Positions 17,708 through 24,118 of a stretch of 45,625 nt of DNA are shown here, piece after piece. Each line of letters opens with the position of its first letter. Position 1 is the first letter of the stretch. Below the pieces are notes generated by a model. The model was given only the letters and a program-made list of their open reading frames with translations. It searched no databases and was not told the DNA's origin. The translations under genes and the position numbers were made by a program. The DNA comes from ZC4RG29 sp035304385 (GTDB taxonomy: Bacteria > Bacteroidota > Bacteroidia > Cytophagales > Cyclobacteriaceae), in contig DATGQD010000008.1 in assembly GCA_035304385.1 (NCBI GenBank), positions 1 to 45,625 on the forward strand, in the 5' to 3' direction.

Positions 17708-19033
17708 ATGAAGAAGGTGGCCTTTTACACATTGGGGTGCAAGCTGAATTTCTCGGAGACGTCGACAATCTCCCGAAAATTCGAGGAAAAAGGCTATCAG
17801 AAGGTCGATTTTACCGCCACCCCCGACATTTTCATCATCAATACGTGCTCTGTCACGGAGAATGCCGACCGGAAATGCCGGAAGGTGGTTCGCGAGGCCC
17901 GCAGAATATCTCCTGACGCCTTTGTGGCCATAATAGGGTGTTACGCCCAATTGAAGCCGGCAGAAATTGCCGAAATTCCGGGCGTTGATGCTGTTTTGGG
18001 CGCAGCGGAGAAATTCCGGCTGGTCGAACTGCTCGATGGCTTTCAACGTACGCCCGCCCCGCGGGTGCTGGCATCACCGGTTGAGCGCGCCAATATATTC
18101 AATGCTTCGTGGTCGCTTCACGACCGGACGCGCACGTTTCTGAAGGTACAGGACGGCTGCGACTACTCCTGTTCATTTTGCACCATCCCCCTGGCACGGG
18201 GCAATTCGCGCAGCGAGACCATAGAGAATGTGGTCAGCGCGGCGCGGTCTATCGGCGACTCAGGCGTGCGCGAAATTGTACTTACAGGGGTGAATACCGG
18301 CGATTTTGGTATTCGAAATGGCCAGCGGGAGGACCGCTTTATAGACCTGATCCGCGCACTTGAGCAGGTTGATAATGTGGCCCGGTTCCGCATCTCATCC
18401 ATCGAACCCAATCTCCTGAACGACGAGGTGCTGGACTTTGTCGCTGCGTCAGAGCGTTTTGTCCCTCACTTTCACGTCCCGCTGCAGTCGGGAAGTAACA
18501 AGGTACTCCGACTCATGCGGCGCAGATATTTGAGGGAATTATATGCCGACCGGGTCCGTCGCATCAAGGAACAGATGCCCCATTGCTGCATTGGTGTGGA
18601 CGTGATTGTCGGATTCCCGGGAGAATCGGAAGCCGACTTCCTGGATACGTACCACTTTATCAACGACCTCGACGTTTCCTACCTTCACGTCTTCCCCTAC
18701 TCCGAACGTGCCAACACGCCGGCCGCGGAAATGACGCCCGTCGTGCCTAAGGCAGAACGCGCACGACGTTCGGAGATGCTCCACATCCTTTCCGACAAGA
18801 AGCGGAGGAAGTTCTACGAAGACAACATCGGACGCGCAGCCTACGCGCTGTTCGAAACCCAGGATGAGGAAAACGAAATGACCGGCTTTACCGAGAACTA
18901 CATCAAGGTTACCGCGCGCTTCGACCCGCTTGCCATCAACGACATCCGTAAGGTCAGGCTCACTGGCATATCACCGCGTGGATTTATGGAAGTAAGTGAA
19001 GTGAACGAAGAAATCCTTACACATCGTCACTAG
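17708..19033 (+). CDS. mtaB: tRNA t6A37 methylthiotransferase MtaB
   Basis: This radical SAM enzyme adds a methylthio group to N6-threonylcarbamoyladenosine-37 of tRNAs, giving ms2t6A. The 441-residue protein has the UPF0004 N-terminal domain with three cysteines (TLGCKLNFSE, NTCSVTENAD, IGCYAQ). The radical SAM cluster motif CxxxCxxC follows at Cys151, Cys155 and Cys158 (GCDYSCSFCTIP), and then a TRAM-like C-terminal region. The blocks HVPLQSGSNKVLRLMRRRY and DVIVGFPGESEADF are characteristic. MtaB is preferred over MiaB and RimO because of the TLGCKLN start and the length. Confidence 0.93.
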   Translation: MKKVAFYTLGCKLNFSETSTISRKFEEKGYQKVDFTATPDIFIINTCSVTENADRKCRKVVREARRISPDAFVAIIGCYAQLKPAEIAEIPGVDAVLGAAEKFRLVELLDGFQRTPAPRVLASPVERANIFNASWSLHDRTRTFLKVQDGCDYSCSFCTIPLARGNSRSETIENVVSAARSIGDSGVREIVLTGVNTGDFGIRNGQREDRFIDLIRALEQVDNVARFRISSIEPNLLNDEVLDFVAASERFVPHFHVPLQSGSNKVLRLMRRRYLRELYADRVRRIKEQMPHCCIGVDVIVGFPGESEADFLDTYHFINDLDVSYLHVFPYSERANTPAAEMTPVVPKAERARRSEMLHILSDKKRRKFYEDNIGRAAYALFETQDEENEMTGFTENYIKVTARFDPLAINDIRKVRLTGISPRGFMEVSEVNEEILTHRH

Positions 19034-19223
19034 GGCGATTTTTGCTCACCACGTCCGGAACGCGACGAACTTTTACTTGATAGAGGAATTCTCAAACTAC
19101 TGATGTCGAAATTCTTATCCATTGGCCGTGTTCCGTGTGATTTGAATTGCTCGTAAAGCCTGGTGAGAGGCGCAGGTAATTAACGGAACGTTCTTACGTT
19201 GTACCCTATAGAGGGTAGGCGCC
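19034..19223. other. Intergenic spacer downstream of mtaB with two small hairpins
   Basis: No gene was recognised in this spacer. Two perfect small hairpins sit side by side: AACGT/ACGTT (19187-19200) and TACCCT/AGGGTA (19202-19217). They lie just upstream of an orphan promoter and could be protein-binding sites for it, or late terminators for mtaB without uridine runs. Confidence 0.45.
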
Positions 19224-19255
19224 TTGCAGCCGCCGGTTATATATGGCTATCTTTG
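19224..19255 (+). promoter_or_regulatory. Orphan Bacteroidota-type promoter
   Basis: TTG (19224-19226), 21 bases, then TATCTTTG (19248-19255), a full match to TAnnTTTG. No plus-strand protein gene follows; the next gene is on the minus strand. It is proposed to drive the candidate small RNA. Confidence 0.55.
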
Positions 19256-19261
19256 CATCGC

Positions 19262-19419
19262 GGACTTAAGAAAGATAGACCGTAAGACATTTAAGATCCA
19301 GGAGTTGGTGCGTGAAGTTGGGGATTTGGCAGCCCGCCCTGGAGAAGGTTTTGGTGAAGATGGAAGGATGGGGTTTGCCAACAGGGGCGCTTTCCGGAGA
19401 CGGGGGCGTCCCTTTTTTT
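19262..19419 (+). ncRNA. Candidate small RNA of about 158 nt
   Basis: The segment runs from the start site predicted by the orphan promoter at 19224-19255 to the uridine run of the intrinsic terminator at 19384-19419. Inside it, TTGGCA (19326-19331) pairs with TGCCAA (19376-19381), extended by CCC/GGG pairs with a bulge, giving a long internal hairpin. The small open frames inside have no stop before the terminator and would run antisense into the ABC ATPase gene, so a coding role is unlikely. No known RNA family was recognised; 6S or another housekeeping RNA cannot be excluded. The 5' end is inferred, not observed. Confidence 0.4.
19384..19419 (+). terminator. Intrinsic terminator, plus strand
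   Basis: GGGGCGC (19384-19390) pairs with GCGTCCC (19406-19412), including one G-U pair, and is followed immediately by seven T residues (19413-19419). It points away from mtaB and toward the convergent ABC ATPase gene, whose stop is at 19425. Confidence 0.6.
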
Positions 19420-19424
19420 ATGGC

Positions 19425-20075
19425 CTATTGGATCATCCCGTCCTTAATTTCCAGCCGGCGGTCGGCCATCTGGGCCAATTCTTCGTTGTGGGTAGCGATT
19501 ACAAACGTTTGTCCCATCTTTTCGCGCAGCGTAAAGAACAACTGGTGCAGTTCATAGGCATTCTTTGAGTCCAGGTTTCCACTGGGCTCATCAGCGAAGA
19601 TCAACTTTGGCGAATTTATGAGCGCCCGTGCCACAGCGGTGCGCTGCTGTTCTCCTCCTGACATCTCAGAGGGTTTATGATCACGGCGGGCAGCAATCCC
19701 CAGCATTCCGAGCAGTTCTTCGGCACGCGCCCGTACTTCGCTGTCGCGTCGGCCTCCGATAAGCCCCGGGATCATCACGTTCTCGATCGCGGAGAATTCG
19801 GGCAGGAGGTTGTGGAACTGGAACACAAAGCCTATTGACTGATTTCTGAAAGCCGCCAGCGCCTTCGTTCCCTGAAGGAATACATCCTGGTTGAGAATAA
19901 ATACCTTGCCGCTGTCGGGGGTATCCAGGGTTCCCAGAATATGGAGCAGTGTGCTCTTTCCGGCGCCGGATGATCCGACGATGGCGACGATCTCTCCCGG
20001 TTGAATGTGTATGCTGATACCTTTCAGCACATTGAGTTGTCCATACGATTTGTGAATATCTGTGGCCTTTAACAT
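19425..20075 (-). CDS. ABC transporter ATP-binding protein, LolD-like
   Basis: The 216-residue ATPase contains Walker A (GSSGAGKSTLLH, about residues 35-46), the signature MSGGEQQRTAVARAL (about residues 138-152) and Walker B with D-loop (LIFADEPSGNLDS). The family is that of LolD and MacB-type ATPases, which power lipoprotein release or mechanotransmission from the inner membrane. The permease partner is not adjacent, so lipoprotein transport is inferred from similarity only. The gene is divergent from sucC, with 70 bases between their starts. Confidence 0.88.
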   Translation of the reverse strand: MLKATDIHKSYGQLNVLKGISIHIQPGEIVAIVGSSGAGKSTLLHILGTLDTPDSGKVFILNQDVFLQGTKALAAFRNQSIGFVFQFHNLLPEFSAIENVMIPGLIGGRRDSEVRARAEELLGMLGIAARRDHKPSEMSGGEQQRTAVARALINSPKLIFADEPSGNLDSKNAYELHQLFFTLREKMGQTFVIATHNEELAQMADRRLEIKDGMIQ

Positions 20076-20096
20076 CGGCTTACCGGGTGTGCTGAA

Positions 20097-20128
20097 TTTG
20101 AAATAAAGCCTTAAATAAACTAGTTTCG
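20097..20128 (+). promoter_or_regulatory. Bacteroidota-type promoter of sucC
   Basis: TTTG (20097-20100), 20 bases, then TAGTTTCG (20121-20128), one mismatch to TAnnTTTG. The sucC ATG follows 17 bases later. Confidence 0.6.
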
Positions 20129-20145
20129 CCTCAAATTAAAAACTA

Positions 20146-21357
20146 ATGAACATACACGAGTACCAGGGCAAAGAGCTCCTTCAACGGTACGGCGTTACGG
20201 TGCAGCGGGGTGTTGTTGCCGATACACCGGACGGAGCCGTGGCCGCAGCAAAGGAACTTCAAGCCGAAACAGGCACCCAATGGTTCGTCATCAAGTCGCA
20301 GATACACGCCGGCGGCCGTGGTAAAGGAACCATCCGCGAAACGGGTTCAAGAGGCGTGGTCGTCGCCAAGGGTATCCAGGAAGTACCCGAGAAAGTCAAG
20401 GCGATATTGGGTGGAACACTCGTGACCCATCAAACCGGACCCGACGGCAGGGTGGTAAACAAAGTGTTGGTAGCCGAAGATGTCTACTACCCCGGCGAAC
20501 TGGAGCCGAAAGAATATTACATCAGCATCCTGCTCGACCGCGCCGAAAGCCGTCCCGTGCTAATGGCCTCTACCGAGGGCGGGATGAACATCGAAGAGGT
20601 GGCGGAGACGACGCCCGAAAAGATTATCAAGGAATGGATCGATCCCTCCATAGGACTTCAACCCTATCAAGCCCGTCGGGTAGCGTTCAGCCTGGGCCTT
20701 GAGGGTAACGCCTTCAAAGAAGGAGTAAAGTTTATCAACGCTTTATATAAGGCGTATGTCGGCCTCGACGCTTCCATGTTCGAGATCAACCCCATGCTGA
20801 GAACCTCCGACGGGAAGATACTCGCCGTTGACGCGAAGGTTAACCTGGACGACAACTCGCTATTCCGACATAAAGACCTGGCGGAGTTGCGCGACGTCAC
20901 GGAAGAGGATCCCCTGGAAGTTGAAGCCAGCAAGTCCGGACTGAACTACATCAAACTTGACGGCAATGTAGGGTGCATGGTGAACGGTGCGGGGCTCGCA
21001 ATGGCAACGATGGACGTGATCAAGCTATCAGGTGGTGAGCCTGCCAACTTTTTGGATGTCGGCGGAAGCGCCAATGCCGAAACAGTAGAGGCCGGCTTCC
21101 GGATCATACTCCGCGACCCGAACGTGAAGGCTATCCTGATCAACATATTCGGTGGGATCGTTCGGTGCGACCGGGTGGCCAATGGTGTGGTGGAAGCGTA
21201 TAAAAAAATCGGCAATATCCAGGTACCCATTATTGTTCGTCTTCAGGGAACCAACGCGGAAGAGGGTGCACGGATCATCGAAGAGTCGGGTTTGAAGGTT
21301 TTCCCCGCGATCTTGCTCAAAGATGCAGCTCAACGAATAAAAGAGGTATTGGCTTGA
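20146..21357 (+). CDS. sucC: Succinate--CoA ligase (ADP-forming) subunit beta
   Basis: This is the nucleotide-binding subunit of the TCA-cycle enzyme interconverting succinyl-CoA and succinate with ATP synthesis. The 403-residue protein opens with the ATP-grasp start MNIHEYQGKELLQRYGV. It contains KSQIHAGGRGKG, EINPMLRTSDGKILAVDAKVNLDDN, the CoA-ligase segment NFLDVGGSANAETVEAGF and the phosphohistidine-contact region INIFGGIVRCDRVANGV. The length is usual (about 390-405). The alpha subunit gene sucD is not next door. The aconitase gene, another TCA-cycle gene, lies 3 kb downstream. Confidence 0.97.
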   Translation: MNIHEYQGKELLQRYGVTVQRGVVADTPDGAVAAAKELQAETGTQWFVIKSQIHAGGRGKGTIRETGSRGVVVAKGIQEVPEKVKAILGGTLVTHQTGPDGRVVNKVLVAEDVYYPGELEPKEYYISILLDRAESRPVLMASTEGGMNIEEVAETTPEKIIKEWIDPSIGLQPYQARRVAFSLGLEGNAFKEGVKFINALYKAYVGLDASMFEINPMLRTSDGKILAVDAKVNLDDNSLFRHKDLAELRDVTEEDPLEVEASKSGLNYIKLDGNVGCMVNGAGLAMATMDVIKLSGGEPANFLDVGGSANAETVEAGFRIILRDPNVKAILINIFGGIVRCDRVANGVVEAYKKIGNIQVPIIVRLQGTNAEEGARIIEESGLKVFPAILLKDAAQRIKEVLA

Positions 21358-21420
21358 ATTTTTGATAAAAAACCGCAATTTTTTGCCTACATTTATTCGT
21401 CAATCCGACCTTGATCGCTT

Positions 21421-22278
21421 ATGAGGAAGGGAATTTTACTATTTTTTATACTTACCCCGTTGGTCGCCATATCTCAGACCTTCTATGCCGTGAGAAAGGA
21501 ACGCTCATTGATCCTGGTAGGCGGTGTCGGGACAGCATCCTATTTCGGTGACCTGAAAGATCCCGGTGATCTCATCGATGTGAAGCCAAGCATCAGCGCC
21601 GGATTACAATTTTATTTTACGCCGCGCATTTCGGTGCGATCAGAGTTGTCATACTTCACCATTAAAGGCAACGATGAAAGCTCTTCCGACCCTTCGCGTA
21701 AACAAAGAAATCTTTCGTTTACTGCGAGCAACTTTGAATGGAACGCCGTTGGTGTCATCGACCTTATTCCCCTGGGCCGACGCTTTTATCAACGTCCCGG
21801 CGTTAACGTGTACGGGCTCGCCGGCATCGGGGCCATGTATATGAATCCTAAAGCGGAGTACAACGGCGAAAAGTACGCGCTCCAGCCTTTGCAAACGGAG
21901 GGCGTTTCGTATAGCCGCTTCCAGTTTGTCGTTCCTTACGGTATCGGTATGCGCTTCAAAGCCGGACCGTTCTTTAATATCGGCATTGAAAGCGTTTGGC
22001 GTAAGACGTTTACGGACTACCTGGACGACGTAAGCACGGTGCATCCCGATAAGTCGGGCTGGACTGATCCGATCCGGGTGGCGTTGTCCGACCGGCGTGT
22101 GGAAGGAAACCCGGAACTGAACCCCTACCCTGCAGGTGCACGTCGTGGAGACCCCTCGAACGACGATGCTTACCATTTGCTACTGTTAAAGATCGAGTAC
22201 TACCTGCCTGAAAACTTCCTTTTCAGGGATCCCTATAAAAAGCTGTACAATACACGTCGGAGGCCTTATTACCGGTAG
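21421..22278 (+). CDS. DUF6089-like outer-membrane beta-barrel protein
   Basis: The 285-residue protein has a signal peptide (GILLFFILTPLVAISQ). A repeated beta-strand pattern typical of small outer-membrane barrels follows: LVGGVGTASYFGDL, ISAGLQFYFTPRISVRSEL, YGLAGIGAMYMNPKAEYNG, VPYGIGMRFKAGPFFNIGIE. This looks like the DUF6089 group found across Bacteroidota, of unknown function. A weak promoter (TTTG at 21361-21364, 23 bases, TACATTTA at 21388-21395) suggests its own transcript downstream of sucC. Confidence 0.8.
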   Translation: MRKGILLFFILTPLVAISQTFYAVRKERSLILVGGVGTASYFGDLKDPGDLIDVKPSISAGLQFYFTPRISVRSELSYFTIKGNDESSSDPSRKQRNLSFTASNFEWNAVGVIDLIPLGRRFYQRPGVNVYGLAGIGAMYMNPKAEYNGEKYALQPLQTEGVSYSRFQFVVPYGIGMRFKAGPFFNIGIESVWRKTFTDYLDDVSTVHPDKSGWTDPIRVALSDRRVEGNPELNPYPAGARRGDPSNDDAYHLLLLKIEYYLPENFLFRDPYKKLYNTRRRPYYR

Positions 22279-22441
22279 CGGATCACCTGTGCCGGGGTAA
22301 TAAATACGGGAGGGACTGTAACCCTTTCCTGCTTTTCCTATCCAATGGGAAGCGGGAGAAGGCATTTGCCCCTTAAACCGGGAATTCCGCAAAAAGCACG
22401 ATATTGAACCTTTTTACCGGTTTCCTGTTTAAAATGAGTAC

Positions 22442-22852
22442 ATGAAAGTAAAGGTCTCTCGTAAAGAGCATTTCAATGCCGCCCACAGACTGTACAATCC
22501 GCAGTGGTCAGATGAGGAAAATGAACGTGTCTTCGGAAAGTGCAGCAACCCAAATTTTCATGGACACAACTACGAACTGATCGTAAGCCTTATCGGAGAA
22601 CCCGACCCGGCAACGGGATACGTTTACGATATGAAACGGCTCAGTGATCTGATCCGGCGCACTGTGACTCAGAAACTGGATCATAAGAACCTTAACCTCG
22701 ACACTGAGTACTTTAAGAACCTCAACCCTACTGCCGAAAATATTGCCATCGTTATCTGGAATATTCTGCGGGAACACATAGAAAGTAAGTTCGACCTGAA
22801 AATCACACTGTATGAGACCGAAAGAAATTTCGTTGAATATCCAGCATCGTAG
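22442..22852 (+). CDS. queD: 6-carboxytetrahydropterin synthase / 6-pyruvoyl-tetrahydropterin synthase family
   Basis: Family members convert dihydroneopterin triphosphate to 6-carboxy- or 6-pyruvoyl-tetrahydropterin, for queuosine or biopterin synthesis. The 136-residue protein has the three zinc-ligand histidines (HFNAAHRL and NFHGHNYEL), a cysteine before the second pair (KCSNPNFHGH) and the conserved DHKNLN and TAENIA blocks. Its substrate is the product of GTP cyclohydrolase I, whose gene follows directly. QueD versus a PTPS-type activity cannot be settled from sequence. Confidence 0.9.
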   Translation: MKVKVSRKEHFNAAHRLYNPQWSDEENERVFGKCSNPNFHGHNYELIVSLIGEPDPATGYVYDMKRLSDLIRRTVTQKLDHKNLNLDTEYFKNLNPTAENIAIVIWNILREHIESKFDLKITLYETERNFVEYPAS

Positions 22853-22889
22853 TCTGCAGGATCCCGACGACGCGGGCGAGGATCACATA

Positions 22890-23504
22890 ATGTCGTCAAC
22901 GGAAACGCCGATGCGGCCTGATGCGTTTGTCTTGTCTGATGACGAGAAGATCAAACAGATCGAGAAGCATTTTGCATCCATCATGGATGTGCTTGGTCTC
23001 GATCTAACAGACGACAGTCTCAGGGGGACACCGCATCGCGTCGCGAAGATGTATGTGAAAGAAGTTTTCAGCGGTCTTAATCCACGCAACCGCCCGCATG
23101 TAAGGCTATTCGACAACAAGTATGCGTATGACCAGATGCTGGTGGAAAAGGACATCACGTTCTATTCGCATTGTGAACACCATTTCGTTCCTATCTACGG
23201 AAAGGCCCACGTAGGCTACTTCTCATCCGGGAAGGTCATCGGCCTATCGAAGATCAACCGGTTTGTGCAATACTTCGCCAAGCGACCCCAGGTTCAGGAG
23301 CGGCTCACGATGCAGATCGGCCACGAATTGCAGCGTGTGCTCAACACCGAAGACGTCGGCGTAGTACTGGATGCCAACCACATGTGCGTCGCCTCAAGAG
23401 GGGTCGGTGATACGAACAGCAAGACCGGAACGGCTTATTTTTCGGGCAAATTCAGGGACGAGAACATCAAAAGAGAGTTTCTGAACTACATCAACAGCAA
23501 ATAA
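22890..23504 (+). CDS. folE: GTP cyclohydrolase I
   Basis: FolE opens GTP to 7,8-dihydroneopterin triphosphate, the first step of folate, pterin and queuosine synthesis. Zinc and catalytic residues are visible: Cys95-Glu-His97-His98 in SHCEHHFVPIYGKAHVGY and Cys166 in NHMCVASRGVGDTNSKTGT. Residue numbers count from the ATG at 22890 (MSSTETPMRPD), giving 204 residues, normal for the family, with a GAGGA-like site just upstream. The frame extends back to an ATG at 22812, which would overlap queD by 41 bases and add an unconserved N-terminus; I reject it. The gene sits in an apparent operon with queD. Confidence 0.95.
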   Translation: MSSTETPMRPDAFVLSDDEKIKQIEKHFASIMDVLGLDLTDDSLRGTPHRVAKMYVKEVFSGLNPRNRPHVRLFDNKYAYDQMLVEKDITFYSHCEHHFVPIYGKAHVGYFSSGKVIGLSKINRFVQYFAKRPQVQERLTMQIGHELQRVLNTEDVGVVLDANHMCVASRGVGDTNSKTGTAYFSGKFRDENIKREFLNYINSK

Positions 23505-23568
23505 GGAAGGAAATCCGCGCAATAAACCGTTGAATTCGTTACATTAGGTGCGGTAACCCCAAACACCC

Positions 23569-24027
23569 ATGTCGCTGGAACAAGACATACGTCAAACGAC
23601 GTTCCGTAGCGAATTTCACAAGGCCCTCCTCAACCTGATCTACACACACAATGTGCTGATCAACGGTAGCACCGCCTTTTTCAAATCCTACGGCATCACC
23701 CGGCAGCAATACAATGTCCTGCGCATCCTTCGCGGTCAGCATCCCACAGGTGCCACCATCCAGATGATCCGTGAACGCATGCTCGACAAGATGTCAGACG
23801 CCTCCCGCATTGTCGAGCGTCTGCGTGCCAAACAGTTGGCAACACGCCAGCACAATCTGGAGGACAGGCGTACCGTTAAGATTACAATCACCGACCAGGG
23901 GAATGCCCTCCTCGACTCTATGGAGGAGCGCATCGAAGACCTGGAAAAAGGCTTACGCAACCTTACAGAAGACGAAGCGCGTCACCTTAACAGTCTGCTC
24001 GACAGAATTCGTCAGAATATCAGCTGA
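23569..24027 (+). CDS. MarR-family transcriptional regulator
   Basis: The 152-residue protein has the MarR winged-helix layout: N-terminal dimerisation helix (EFHKALLNLIYTHNVLINGSTAFF), recognition region (GITRQQYNVLRILRGQHPTGATIQMIRERMLDKMSDASRIVERL), wing with the conserved DRRTVKITITDQG, and C-terminal helix. MarR proteins bind DNA as dimers and usually respond to small ligands or oxidation. No obvious ligand or target can be deduced. It lies in the same direction as aconitase, but a separate promoter is likely for each. Confidence 0.92.
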   Translation: MSLEQDIRQTTFRSEFHKALLNLIYTHNVLINGSTAFFKSYGITRQQYNVLRILRGQHPTGATIQMIRERMLDKMSDASRIVERLRAKQLATRQHNLEDRRTVKITITDQGNALLDSMEERIEDLEKGLRNLTEDEARHLNSLLDRIRQNIS

Positions 24028-24118
24028 TCCACGCTTCACACGTAAGGTCAGCGTCGATTTCCTCCCATTCCATACAAAATAATTTGTTAAGTTAGCGCGC
24101 CTAAATTACTTGTTCGTT

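Noticed and set aside
19224..19568. Plus-strand open frame of 114 codons between mtaB and the ABC ATPase
   Set aside because: Its second half is antisense to the conserved ATPase C-terminus, it crosses an intrinsic terminator, and its nominal start lies inside the predicted promoter.
22812..22889. Longer folE start
   Set aside because: It would overlap queD by 41 bases and add 26 unconserved residues; the ATG at 22890 gives the normal length.
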